Part shown: positions 8,078 through 16,755 of the stretch, piece after piece
Position numbering within the stretch: the stretch's first letter is position 1
Layout: every line of letters starts with the position of its first letter
From: an uncultured Treponema sp.
GTDB lineage: Bacteria; Spirochaetota; Spirochaetia; Treponematales; Treponemataceae
Direction of reading: 5' to 3'
Assembly: GCA_947166355.1 (NCBI GenBank)
Contig: CAMVDX010000001.1
Location: 372,001 to 436,000, forward strand
DNA length: 64,000 nt
The notes under the pieces: generated by a model
The model's input: only the letters and a program-made list of their open reading frames with translations
What the model was told of the DNA's origin: nothing
The model's database searches: none
Program-made: the position numbers and the translations under genes

Positions 8078-8216
8078 GTCACACGGGTTTTTGTCACACG
8101 GATAATCACACGGATTTTACACGGATTAAGGGTGTCACACGGATTCGATTTTGCTACGCAAAATCATAAATAAAATAGAAAAATGAAATTACGTAGTAAT
8201 TTCGAATCCGTGTGAC
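8078..8216. repeat. Type E repeat: GTCACACGGAT units and a long hairpin
   Basis: GTCACACGG-type units recur at 8078, 8093, 8107 and 8119 in imperfect form. GTCACACGGATTCG (8134-8147) is the exact complement of 8203-8216, and pairing continues with some mismatches into GCTACG and ACGTAGTA. The element fills the space between the convergent HD-GYP and gpmI genes. It may act as a two-way terminator, though no U-tract is obvious. Confidence 0.75.
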
Positions 8217-8223
8217 AATTATT

Positions 8224-9888
8224 TTATTTCAAGTTTACCATTGATTTGTCATAATCTGTTGGTGGTACATATCCCATCAATGTCATCAATGTTGCAGGCC
8301 ATGAGCTGATTCCAAGACCATCATTCAACTTAGTATTGTCGTACTCGCCCTTGTATTCTGGGTCGTAGATAATACCAGGAACTGGGTTCAAAGAGTGAGA
8401 AGTCTTTGCCTTTGGTTCGCCGTCTCCATCCTTCTTTACGCTGCCGTCTTTTGCGTGCTCGTACATATCGTCTGAGTTTCCGTGGTCAGCAGTAAGACAG
8501 AGAATACCGCCGGCTTCATCAATTGCAGCCTTAAGGCGGCCCAGCTGAAGGTCCATACCTTCCATAGAACAAACTACAGCATTGAATACACCAGTGTGTC
8601 CAACCATATCTCCGTTAGGGTAGTTCAAGCGGATGTGGTCATACTTACCGCTCTTAATTGCTTCGATAACTTTATCAGTAATTTCTGCACACTTCATCCA
8701 AGGACGCTGTTCAAATGGAACTACGTCTGAAGGAACTTCAATATAGTCTTCGAGCTTTTCGTCAAACTTACCCTGCTTGTTTCCGTTGAAGAAGTAAGTT
8801 ACGTGACCGTACTTCTGTGTTTCAGAAATTGCAAGAAGTTTAACGCCAGTCTTTGTAAGATATTCACCCATTGTGCGGTCAATGCTTGGTGGATTTACAA
8901 GGTACTGAGCTGGAACATGAGCGTCTCCGTCATATTCCATCATTCCGGCATACTCAACAGCTGGAACGCGAACACGGTCAAATGGCAGGTCGCCGCCCTT
9001 TGGAGTTTCAAAAGCGCGTGTCATTTCAAGGGCACGGTCACCGCGGAAGTTGAAGTAGATAACTGAGTCGCCGTCTTCAATAGTTCCAACAGGCTTTCCG
9101 TCTTTAGCAATTACAAACTCGTGCATATCCTGGTCAAGAACGCCTGGAATTTCAGCGCGGTATGTTTCAATGGCCTTAGTTGCAGATTCAAACTTACGGC
9201 CTTCACCAAGAACATGAGCCTTCCATCCGCGTTCTACCATAGACCAGTCTGCATTGTAGCGGTCCATAGTCATATACATACGTCCACCACCGCTTGCAAT
9301 CTGATAGTCTACGCCGGCAAATCCAGCGAGGAATTCTTCAAGCGGAGTAATATAGTTCAATGCAGAAGTTGGGTCAACGTCACGACCGTCAAGCAAAGCA
9401 TGAACACGGAGCTTTTTAACTCCGTCCTTAGAAGCCTGAGTAATCATAGCCTTAAGGTGGTCAATATGAGAGTGAACGTTTCCGTCAGAAACCAATCCGA
9501 TAAAGTGAAGGGTAGAGCCCTTATCATTTACATTCTTAATAAGCTTCTTCCAGGTGTCAGCAGCGAACATAGAACCGTTTGCAATTGATTCACCTACAAG
9601 CTTAGCACCCTGAGCAAAAACGCGGCCACAGCCCATAGCATTGTGACCAACCTCAGAGTTACCCATATCATCATCACTAGGAAGACCAACAGCAGTTCCG
9701 TGAGCCTTAAGCTTAGTGTGAGGGCAGTTAGCAGTAAACCAGTCCAGGTACTTCATCTTAGAAGCCTTAACTGCATCTCCCTCTTCATACTTACCATATC
9801 CAACGCCGTCCATAATTACGAGGACAACAGGACCACGACGACCCTTCCAGTTAGGGTTCTTTTCCAATGCATGCATTGTGTCTGCCAT
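8224..9888 (-). CDS. gpmI: 2,3-bisphosphoglycerate-independent phosphoglycerate mutase
   Basis: This enzyme interconverts 3- and 2-phosphoglycerate in glycolysis using two Mn or Zn ions. The protein has 554 residues, close to the family size of 510-550. The metal site VIMDGVGYG begins near residue 24 and the phospho-acceptor Ser78 lies in MGNSEVGH. The substrate motif LLDGRDVDP and the late metal motif LTADHGNSDDM with GKTSHSLNPVP-like residues (KTSHSLNPVP) are present. AGGAG lies 8 nt before the ATG. Codon use is like that of a highly expressed gene. It stands alone between a type E repeat and the tRNA-Ala gene. Confidence 0.96.
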   Translation of the reverse strand: MADTMHALEKNPNWKGRRGPVVLVIMDGVGYGKYEEGDAVKASKMKYLDWFTANCPHTKLKAHGTAVGLPSDDDMGNSEVGHNAMGCGRVFAQGAKLVGESIANGSMFAADTWKKLIKNVNDKGSTLHFIGLVSDGNVHSHIDHLKAMITQASKDGVKKLRVHALLDGRDVDPTSALNYITPLEEFLAGFAGVDYQIASGGGRMYMTMDRYNADWSMVERGWKAHVLGEGRKFESATKAIETYRAEIPGVLDQDMHEFVIAKDGKPVGTIEDGDSVIYFNFRGDRALEMTRAFETPKGGDLPFDRVRVPAVEYAGMMEYDGDAHVPAQYLVNPPSIDRTMGEYLTKTGVKLLAISETQKYGHVTYFFNGNKQGKFDEKLEDYIEVPSDVVPFEQRPWMKCAEITDKVIEAIKSGKYDHIRLNYPNGDMVGHTGVFNAVVCSMEGMDLQLGRLKAAIDEAGGILCLTADHGNSDDMYEHAKDGSVKKDGDGEPKAKTSHSLNPVPGIIYDPEYKGEYDNTKLNDGLGISSWPATLMTLMGYVPPTDYDKSMVNLK

Positions 9889-9967
9889 TTGTATTGCTCC
9901 TATAAAATTATTTCAAATTAAACAATTGTTACTATAATAATGAAAAAAAAGATGTTTTACAACGTGG

Positions 9968-10006
9968 GCAAAAAAAAATCCTGAAAGCCGAAACCTTCAG
10001 GATTAA
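9968..10006 (-). terminator. Intrinsic terminator of tRNA-Ala
   Basis: On the minus strand AATCCTGAA pairs with TTTCAGGATT around a GGTTTCGGC loop region and is followed by nine T residues. It begins just after the tRNA 3' end. Confidence 0.9.
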
Positions 10007-10007
10007 G

Positions 10008-10082
10008 TGGAGAATAGGGGGCTCGAACCCCTGACCCTCGGCTTGCAAAGCCGATGCTCTAAGCCAACTGAGCTAATTCCCC
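10008..10082 (-). tRNA. tRNA-Ala (anticodon TGC)
   Basis: The 75-nt cloverleaf is complete: acceptor GGGGAAT with ATTCTCC, D-stem GCTC/GAGC, anticodon stem TCGGC/GCCGA with loop TTTGCAA, T-stem AGGGG/CCCCT with loop TTCGAGC. The anticodon is TGC. The third acceptor pair is G-U, the alanine identity pair. The discriminator is A, and the CCA end is not encoded (CTT follows), so a CCA-adding enzyme is needed. A terminator follows directly. Confidence 0.97.
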
Positions 10083-10129
10083 AGATGTTTGTATATTATA
10101 GTATTTTAAAATTTTGTGCAATATGTTTG

Positions 10130-10158
10130 TTGCGAATATGAATTATATGCCTTATAAT
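10130..10158 (+). promoter_or_regulatory. Promoter of the 574-aa gene
   Basis: TTGCGA (10130-10135), a 17-nt spacer and TATAAT (10153-10158) lie ahead of a short leader carrying AGGAG (about 10172) and the ATG at 10184. This is a normal leadered gene. Confidence 0.75.
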
Positions 10159-10183
10159 ATAATATTATTATAGGAGATGCTTT

Positions 10184-11908
10184 ATGAGTGATGGATTGGA
10201 TCCAGAAATTGCTGCACTTTTAGCTCAGGCAGGCAACAGCGAGGGGAGTGAGGCTTCTGTTGAACAATCAGATGCAGGTTCTTTTGAGTCTTTTGATCCA
10301 CTTTCAGACGGCGGTTCTGCGGAACCTTCTGCTAATTCAGGAAAATCAGCTTCTGGCAGTAGAGGTGTACATGATGTTGATTTGAGCCGTCATCAATTTG
10401 AACCGATAGAAAAATTTGTCAATGATACTCCATCTGAAGTTTTTAATGATACAAAATATTACAAAACCGTACTTACTGGAGAAAATCAGTCAGCACAGCG
10501 TGTACATCAGGTGCTTTCAAAATATCTTACCTGTCAGGATCCTAAGGATCGTGCAGTTTACCGTCAGCAGATTGTAACTGCGTACTGGGAGCTTTTGCGC
10601 GGTATGGTGGGTAAGATGGGAAATCCAGATACTCCGATGCCAAAGAAAATGCTGGTACGTTTTGGAGTTCTTCTTCCGTCTCTTTTCCGTCAGGAATCAA
10701 AAGATTTCTTTTCTAAAGTCTTTTTTGAAAACCGCGAAAATGAACCTATCATGTATATGGATGAATGGTTCAAGGAAATTGCTGCAGGCCGGATGGGTAA
10801 CTCCGCAACTGATGAAAAAAAGCAGGTGAAGACAGCAAATATGACTCCGGATCAGGCTGCTTCGGCAGAGCAGTCCCGTCTTATGCAGCTGCAGTCTAAG
10901 AACTCGGGAAAGCTTCAGAGTGCAGAAAATATTCTTGGAATCAAAGAAAATGAACGCCGTATGCTCGAAGGAGAGCTTCAGCGTAATATAACTGATTTGT
11001 GTCAGCATAATCCTGTTCTTGGACTTGAAAATCATACAGCTGGTTATACTGATCAGCAGAGAAGGCTTTTACCGGAAATTACAGATATTCTTCATCGTCT
11101 TTCAAAAAATGACAAGGAACTGTCTAAAGTTCTTGAAGAATTTAAGGAAGCAAAGGCTACCTACGATAATGTACAGGATAAAATTAATAGTAACGGTGGA
11201 GGCGCTGCACTTGCAACGAATGATACAGAAGCTGTTAAGATTGAGTTTGAAACGGTACGCCAGATGGCCAAGATGACTGTTGGTCGCCGTGGAAATCAAT
11301 TCCCACTTTTTACAAGAGAATTTTATCACTGTACAGAAAAAGGAACTGGTACCCGCGAAAATGTAATTGATGTTCTTCGCTGGATTGAAAGTCTTGATCC
11401 AGGTGTATTCCATCGAATTCACAAAAATATTCCAAACCGCATTGTTCCTTATGTTCTGCTGGTTCCAACTTACGGAGATCGTGGTTTCTGCTGGGAACCT
11501 TTTGACCGCTATAACCGTGTAACAAGTCGTGGTCGTATTGTAGTTCCAATGTATCCAAAAGATTTGAAGATTGCTGTTCTTACTGCCGTTGCAGATTTGC
11601 GCTGGCAGGTTGCAAAGGAAAAGGCTTCTTACTACTGGATGGAAGAGGGCTTGACCGGACAGTACTATCAGCATTTTGATCAGATGAAGCTGAAGGGAGA
11701 TGTAAAGGAATTCTTTATAGAAGACTATATTCTCTGGATGACTAAGGAAGCAACTGGTGTTCAGAGACTTGATAAAGATGTCCGCGGAATCTTCTGGCGA
11801 AATATGCCGTTCCCTAAGGAACTCAAGGAAGACCTCCGAAAGCGTTCTCTTGTATATGATGAGCTTTGTAAGAAAGACGCTAACCGCGAGATGAGTGACG
11901 GATATTGA
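10184..11908 (+). CDS. Conserved hypothetical protein (574 aa), 3' end altered by a repeat
   Basis: I do not recognise this protein. Residues 1-65 are low-complexity and rich in Ser, Glu and Asp, probably disordered. The rest is a large, charged, mostly helical soluble domain with a possible coiled coil at about 240-350 and a Trp/Tyr-rich conserved-looking C-terminal part (FCWEPFDRYNRVTSRGRI, YYWMEEGLTGQYYQHF). There is no signal peptide. A clear promoter and AGGAG precede the ATG. The stop codon TGA lies at the edge of a type F cassette flanked by ATAT direct repeats. Without the cassette the frame would run on as YHGNFWGFTI to a TAA at 12014-12016, so the present C-terminus may be a truncation. 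Confidence 0.8.
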   Translation: MSDGLDPEIAALLAQAGNSEGSEASVEQSDAGSFESFDPLSDGGSAEPSANSGKSASGSRGVHDVDLSRHQFEPIEKFVNDTPSEVFNDTKYYKTVLTGENQSAQRVHQVLSKYLTCQDPKDRAVYRQQIVTAYWELLRGMVGKMGNPDTPMPKKMLVRFGVLLPSLFRQESKDFFSKVFFENRENEPIMYMDEWFKEIAAGRMGNSATDEKKQVKTANMTPDQAASAEQSRLMQLQSKNSGKLQSAENILGIKENERRMLEGELQRNITDLCQHNPVLGLENHTAGYTDQQRRLLPEITDILHRLSKNDKELSKVLEEFKEAKATYDNVQDKINSNGGGAALATNDTEAVKIEFETVRQMAKMTVGRRGNQFPLFTREFYHCTEKGTGTRENVIDVLRWIESLDPGVFHRIHKNIPNRIVPYVLLVPTYGDRGFCWEPFDRYNRVTSRGRIVVPMYPKDLKIAVLTAVADLRWQVAKEKASYYWMEEGLTGQYYQHFDQMKLKGDVKEFFIEDYILWMTKEATGVQRLDKDVRGIFWRNMPFPKELKEDLRKRSLVYDELCKKDANREMSDGY

Positions 11909-11982
11909 TGCCTGATAATGAAATGACAGGCATCAAAACGAGTGAGTCAAGGCCTTGAGCGAAGCGTGCCTTGACCACTCGT
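11906..11982 (-). repeat. Type F two-hairpin cassette, copy 1
   Basis: On the minus strand: a palindrome with ACGAGTG and CACTCGT ends and GTCAAGGC/GCCTTGAC arms (11938-11982), then TTTT, then a hairpin with stem GATGCCTG/CAGGCATC (11907-11934). ATAT lies on both sides (11902-11905 and 11983-11986), a likely target-site duplication. Copy 2 is at 48721-48795. Confidence 0.85.
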
Positions 11983-12022
11983 ATATCACGGAAATTTTTG
12001 GGGTTTCACAATTTAACGGTTA

Positions 12023-13210
12023 TTATTCCCCACTCAAAGCTACAACCGGGTCCAGCTTAGCGGCTCTGCTGGCCGGGTTCAGACCAAAGAAGATTCCTAC
12101 AAATACTGAGAATACAAATGAGATTATGCAGGCATTTGTGTTGATAATCAGTGCGTTAGACTGTACGTATTCCACTGCAAGGCTTACACCAATTCCGACA
12201 ATTATTCCCATTATTCCGCCCAGTAAAGTTATACTTGCAGATTCAATCAAAAACTGCTGACGTATATCTGCGGGGCTCGCTCCGAGTGCTTTACGGATTC
12301 CGATTTCCTGACGGCGTTCAGTTACCGTTACAATCATAATGTTCATAATTCCAATGCCGCCTACAAGCAATGATATTGCCGCAATTGCACTGAGCATTAC
12401 ACTTATTGTGCTTGTAATCTTACTCATCTGCTCAAGCATAGACTGCATGCTCATTACGTTTACAGCATATTCATTACCGGTTTTATTTGTGTAGTAAGTT
12501 TTGATATCATTAACAAGCTCTACAGCCTTTTCTTTAGAAGTAGCCTGAACCATAACAGATGCAGCTGTAGGATTCGGAAGAATCTTCTTAGCATAAAAAC
12601 CGCGTGGAATAAATGCGGCTCCGTTTTCCATGCCTGTTGTCTGCTCTTTTAAAACGCCAATTACTTCAAAGCAGAATCTTGTATTGCTCGCAATAAGAAT
12701 AACCTGTTTACCAACGGCATCTCCGGCCGGAAAATAATTTTCTGCGGTGTCATGATTCAGAATTATTTTTTGAGTTCCTTCCTCGTTATCTGTTACAGTA
12801 AAGAAGCTTCCTTTTTCGAGCTCAAGATTATACATTTCAAGATAGCCTGTTTCGATGGCAGAGCAGTTTACTGAGGAAGAAGTTTCTCCGTAAGACATAG
12901 TTGCATTCAAAGAATTTTTATACCAGATTTTTTTGATGTTGCGTACGTTGTCAAATAAATCAGTTCTTGCTGATTCATTAAAGCTGACAGAAGAAGAGCT
13001 TCCGCGGCGGCTCATAAAGCCAGTGCTTACACTTACTACATCAAGTCCTGCAGAACCAAAGGTATTTTCAATCTGTTTTGTTGAGCTGCTTCCCATACTG
13101 GTAATTACAATAACAGAAGCAACTCCAATGATTACGCCCAGTAAAGAGAGAAAGGTTCGGGTTTTATTACTCTTAAAATTTTTGAATGCGTTTATAAAAT
13201 CTTCTAACAT
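12023..13210 (-). CDS. MacB-type ABC transporter permease (FtsX fold)
   Basis: This membrane component of a tripartite efflux pump has an N-terminal membrane helix (LSLLGVIIGVASVIVI), a MacB periplasmic core domain of about 220 residues, and three C-terminal helices starting with the conserved GGIGIMNIMIVTVTERRQEIGIRKALGA. MacB systems couple ATP hydrolysis to export of drugs, toxins or lipoproteins. The open frame extends to 13237, but those nine extra codons come from a type B repeat. The ATG at 13210 has GGAG 5 nt upstream and gives the family start MLEDFINAFKNF (395 aa). It is last in the operon, separated from the ATPase gene by repeats. Confidence 0.92.
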   Translation of the reverse strand: MLEDFINAFKNFKSNKTRTFLSLLGVIIGVASVIVITSMGSSSTKQIENTFGSAGLDVVSVSTGFMSRRGSSSSVSFNESARTDLFDNVRNIKKIWYKNSLNATMSYGETSSSVNCSAIETGYLEMYNLELEKGSFFTVTDNEEGTQKIILNHDTAENYFPAGDAVGKQVILIASNTRFCFEVIGVLKEQTTGMENGAAFIPRGFYAKKILPNPTAASVMVQATSKEKAVELVNDIKTYYTNKTGNEYAVNVMSMQSMLEQMSKITSTISVMLSAIAAISLLVGGIGIMNIMIVTVTERRQEIGIRKALGASPADIRQQFLIESASITLLGGIMGIIVGIGVSLAVEYVQSNALIINTNACIISFVFSVFVGIFFGLNPASRAAKLDPVVALSGE

Positions 13211-13226
13211 AAGGTCTCCCATAATG

Positions 13227-13338
13227 TGGATTGCCACGTCGCTACGCTCCTCGCAATGACGTGAATGCCGCGTCGCTGCGCTCCTCGCAATGGCGGAGCA
13301 ATTACCTCGTCATTGCGAGCGAATGCGAAGCAATCCTA
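13227..13338. repeat. Type B repeats between efflux ATPase and permease genes
   Basis: Three back-to-back copies of the TGGATTGCCACG / CGCAATGACG palindrome. The last one begins at the TAG stop of the ATPase gene. They sit inside an operon, so the transcript must pass through them. Confidence 0.9.
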
Positions 13339-14010
13339 TTTAACTATCTGGCCATCCAGAATGCGGATGCAGCGTTTTGTAGAATCACCGATTCTCGGAT
13401 CATGTGTTACTATGATAATGGTTGTATTGTTTTCACTGTTGATTTTACGAAACATCTCCATTACCTGTTTTCCAGTTTCTGTGTCGAGAGCTCCTGTTGG
13501 TTCATCAGCAAGCAGAATCTTTGGTCTGGTTACCATGGCGCGGGCAATCGCAACACGCTGCTTCTGACCACCGGAAAGCTCGTGAGGTCTGTGATGAATG
13601 CGTTCTGAAAGTCCCACGGCTTCAAGTGCGGTCTTTGCCATATCATAACGAAGGCTTCTCTCAATTTTCTGATATTTCAACGGCAGCATTACGTTTTCAA
13701 TTACATTCATTGAAGTAATAAGATGATATTGCTGAAATACAAAACCGATTGTCTGATTTCTCAAAACAGAAAGTTCTTTTTCGTTCATCTTTGCCGTTTC
13801 TCGACCGTTTATTTTTACAACTCCCGAAGTAGGGCGGTCAAGGCAGCCAATCATATTCATACAGGTAGATTTTCCAGAGCCCGAAGGTCCCATGATAGAA
13901 ACAAATTCTCCCTGTTCGATATCAAAGCTTACGCCTCGTAAAGCACGCACCTCGTTATCGCCCATGATGTAGGTTCTTACTACATCACGTAAACTAACTA
14001 CGTTTTCCAT
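13336..14010 (-). CDS. MacB/LolD-type ABC transporter ATP-binding protein
   Basis: This 224-residue nucleotide-binding domain has Walker A GPSGSGKST (41-49), Q-loop FVFQQYHL, signature LSGGQKQRVAIARA (145 on), Walker B ILLADEPTGALD (165 on) and the H-loop THDPRIG. It belongs to the subfamily that powers MacB-like and LolCDE exporters. The start is 12 nt after the adaptor gene stop. The stop codon merges into a type B repeat. Confidence 0.95.
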   Translation of the reverse strand: MENVVSLRDVVRTYIMGDNEVRALRGVSFDIEQGEFVSIMGPSGSGKSTCMNMIGCLDRPTSGVVKINGRETAKMNEKELSVLRNQTIGFVFQQYHLITSMNVIENVMLPLKYQKIERSLRYDMAKTALEAVGLSERIHHRPHELSGGQKQRVAIARAMVTRPKILLADEPTGALDTETGKQVMEMFRKINSENNTTIIIVTHDPRIGDSTKRCIRILDGQIVK

Positions 14011-14022
14011 AAGCTGCCTGCC

Positions 14023-15075
14023 TTAACGTCCTGGAAAGCCACCGGCTGGTGCTGAGCCACCGCCACTTCGGCCGCTACCACTACCTCGACTGCTGCTTCC
14101 TGAATTATTTCTGTTACGATTCTGTCCGGAAGTTTTTGGCGTTGTCTGCTGAATAAGCACTTCGCCGCCCTCAAGACCTTCGAGAACTTTTACATATTCG
14201 TTTCCGTAAGGCTGAACTTTAACAGACTTTTTCTGTTCTCCACGTGCAAGTACGACAAAAGGTTCCTTGTTTTCGTAGCCGATTGCATAGCGGGAAACAA
14301 CAATATATTCTTCTGTAGGGCTGATTTCGATTTTTCCTGTGAAAGAAAAGTATGGAAGGATCTCGGACGGGTAATCATCAATACGAAGATTTACCTTTAC
14401 GATAGTTGCTCCCCGCGAAGTAACCGAACCGATTGCTGGCCAGCCGGTTACGTAGCCTTCAACGGTACCTTTGCTGTAAGCAGGGAAGGTGAATAAAACC
14501 TTCTGCCCAATAGCAAGCTTTGAAACATCAGTTTCTGTAACTTCAACTTCTGCAGTAAGATAGTCTGTATTAACAAGAGTTCCGATTTTATCTTTAGCGG
14601 CCAGTGAATCACCGACGGCAACCTTAAGGTCTGCAATAATTCCGTCAAAGGTGGCAATAACCTTACGGTCATTTACTTTCTGCTCTAAAGTTGCGCGTTC
14701 GGTTTCCAGAAGCTTAAGCTCACGCTCAGAGGCAGTAAGGCGTTTTGTTGCCATGTTATAATCCTGTTTTTCGAGATTGTAAATCTGTTCAGAATCATCA
14801 AGCTGAATGATGATATCGCCCTTCTTTACTTTGTCGCCTTTCTTTACATAAACAGCAGTTACAGTTCCGGCACTAAGAGCCTGTAGAGTCTGCTCCTGGG
14901 CAGCCGCAATAGTTCCAGATATTTCAATTACATTTTCATAGGTTTCTTTATTTGCCGTATAGAAAACCTTCTCGTTGCGTTTTGAGCCTAATATTGATTT
15001 AAGAACTACAAGTCCAATGCCAATTACAACAAGAACCGCCACACAAATAATGATTATCTTAATTTTCTTTTTCAT
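14023..15075 (-). CDS. MacA/HlyD-type periplasmic adaptor protein
   Basis: This 350-residue membrane fusion protein bridges the inner-membrane MacB complex and the TolC channel. Residues 5-28 are a membrane anchor. A biotinyl/lipoyl-like barrel half (GTVTAVYVKKGDKVKKGDII) is followed by a short coiled-coil hairpin (about 115-155), the second barrel half (VIATFDGIIADLKVAVGD) and a beta-barrel domain. The C-terminal 30 residues are rich in Gly, Ser, Arg and Asn and are probably disordered, which is unusual for the family. It lies 12 nt after the TolC-like gene. Confidence 0.93.
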   Translation of the reverse strand: MKKKIKIIIICVAVLVVIGIGLVVLKSILGSKRNEKVFYTANKETYENVIEISGTIAAAQEQTLQALSAGTVTAVYVKKGDKVKKGDIIIQLDDSEQIYNLEKQDYNMATKRLTASERELKLLETERATLEQKVNDRKVIATFDGIIADLKVAVGDSLAAKDKIGTLVNTDYLTAEVEVTETDVSKLAIGQKVLFTFPAYSKGTVEGYVTGWPAIGSVTSRGATIVKVNLRIDDYPSEILPYFSFTGKIEISPTEEYIVVSRYAIGYENKEPFVVLARGEQKKSVKVQPYGNEYVKVLEGLEGGEVLIQQTTPKTSGQNRNRNNSGSSSRGSGSGRSGGGSAPAGGFPGR

Positions 15076-15087
15076 ACTTTTCCTGCC

Positions 15088-16608
15088 TTAGAATTCGAAT
15101 TTCTCGTTCACGAAGTTTGAAATTACGTCGTCGTTATAAATTATCAAATCTATAAGATTTGAAACCTTCTTAATAATGTTGCTGTTAAGGTTATTTCTGG
15201 AAGAAAGATAATTTGTTTCGCTGGTATAGCCCTGACTGTAAAGCTGTGCCATATCACGTTCGAGGTCTTCATACATAGTAAGATTTTTTTCAGCAGTTTC
15301 TTTTTCCCAGAGAAGAGATTCAAGCTTTTGCTGAAGTTCCACAACTTTTGTTTCATAATTTGATTCAGCTGATTCAATGGCTAAAAGCTCCTGTTCTTCG
15401 GTAAGTTCATTCTGCTGTTTTGTAATGCTGTTTTTGCGGAAGGTGTTCGGAGTTAATGTTGCACTTAAGGTAAAGGTTGGAGAGTTCGAAGATTTACCCG
15501 AGTTTCCGCTTGCTCCTGAAGTACCAGAAGTATTGTCCGAGTTCTTACTGCTGCCGGTTCCCGAAAGCGGCATACTCATCCCAACGCCTACCGTCAAGCC
15601 GCCGATAGAGCCATTTAAGCCGGCATCTACAGTATCAGTTTTAGTAGATGAATTATCGAAGGTGTAGCCTGCATTTGCAGAAAGACTGTAATTCTTTTTA
15701 GCACTGCGTTCCATAGAATTGATAGTATGAGACCAGTTTGTACTTTCGATTTCGGAGTAAAGTTCTTTATCGAGCGAGGTTACATCAACAGGTTCAATCG
15801 CTTCGATGTCTGACGGAACAAGACTCATAAGATCAACATTTTCATCAAGCTGAATGTCGTAACCGCACTTTTTATAAAAGACTACGCTGTCATAAATAAA
15901 AGTACGGATGGCGCTCTGGACATCACGTTCATCAGACATAACCTTGAGCTCGGCCTGTCTATAAGTAGAAGAGTTTGTTGAATACCCCTGAATTTTTTTA
16001 GCTTCAAAATCTAAAGAATCAGAATAATATTTTTCCTGCTTTGAGATGATGGAGCTGATTGAAGAAAGAAGTTTTTTGAGTTCAGTATAAAATTCTTTTT
16101 CTGCAGCAATTGCACGCTTCTGAATTTTTCTTTCTGCTTCTACAACATTTCGCTCGGCCTTGAGCCTTGTAATTTTATTTGTAAGCATAGCAGATGAAAT
16201 AATATCTACGCCAAGTGAAAGAGAAGTGTCGCTTATCTTTGTATCTGATTTGTCAGAACTGATGTTTGTCTGACCAGTAAGACTCAGGTTTGAAGCCTGC
16301 GGAAGTTTTGCCTTTACAGATGGTTTTGCAGAAAGCTTACTTCCATCTTCACTTACCTGAAGTGTCATCGTTCCGCTCGAAAGTGTAACATCAAAGCCGC
16401 TGTCGATTTTTGTTGATTTGTAAGACAGTGCAGCTTTTTTTGCATTAATTGTGAGATTTCTTAATTCTGAATCATTTTCTACATACGAAAGAAGTAGAGT
16501 TGTCGTATCCGGAATTGAGAGCTTAGTCGCTTCCTTATTCTGCTGTGCAAAAACGAGTCCTGCAAGTAGATAAAGCGAAGATAAAAAAATAAGGTGTTTC
16601 TTTTTCAT
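15088..16608 (-). CDS. TolC family outer membrane efflux protein
   Basis: This 506-residue protein has a signal peptide (residues 1-21, ending LVFAQ) and two long helical repeats typical of TolC-like channels, with the motif LRNLTINAKKAALSYKSTK near the start and the second helical hairpin at about 395-480. A Ser/Gly/Asn-rich linker (about 345-375) separates the repeats. It should form the outer-membrane exit duct of the adjacent MacAB-like pump. The first gene of the operon; GAGG precedes the ATG. Confidence 0.88.
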   Translation of the reverse strand: MKKKHLIFLSSLYLLAGLVFAQQNKEATKLSIPDTTTLLLSYVENDSELRNLTINAKKAALSYKSTKIDSGFDVTLSSGTMTLQVSEDGSKLSAKPSVKAKLPQASNLSLTGQTNISSDKSDTKISDTSLSLGVDIISSAMLTNKITRLKAERNVVEAERKIQKRAIAAEKEFYTELKKLLSSISSIISKQEKYYSDSLDFEAKKIQGYSTNSSTYRQAELKVMSDERDVQSAIRTFIYDSVVFYKKCGYDIQLDENVDLMSLVPSDIEAIEPVDVTSLDKELYSEIESTNWSHTINSMERSAKKNYSLSANAGYTFDNSSTKTDTVDAGLNGSIGGLTVGVGMSMPLSGTGSSKNSDNTSGTSGASGNSGKSSNSPTFTLSATLTPNTFRKNSITKQQNELTEEQELLAIESAESNYETKVVELQQKLESLLWEKETAEKNLTMYEDLERDMAQLYSQGYTSETNYLSSRNNLNSNIIKKVSNLIDLIIYNDDVISNFVNEKFEF

Positions 16609-16691
16609 ATTATCCTCAGTTTACACTATATAAACGGAAAAAAACTACAAAAGAAACATCTATAAAGGAAAAATAAGAAAAGTCTTAAGGT

Positions 16692-16750
16692 TAGATTGCC
16701 ACGAATGACGGACACAGCGTCATTGCGAGCGCGAAGCGCGTGGCAATCCA
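16692..16750. repeat. Type B repeats between TraB and TolC genes
   Basis: ATTGCCACG, CGTCATTGCGAGCG and CGTGGCAATCCA form a compact palindrome directly 3' of the TraB-family gene stop (16756). Confidence 0.88.
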
Positions 16751-16755
16751 TTTTA

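Noticed and set aside
11907..11982. Type F as a plain terminator of the 574-aa gene
   Set aside because: No T-run follows on the plus strand, and the flanking duplications and second copy indicate an inserted element.
13211..13237. Upstream ATG of the MacB-type permease
   Set aside because: The extra codons are type B repeat sequence, and the ATG at 13210 has a proper GGAG.
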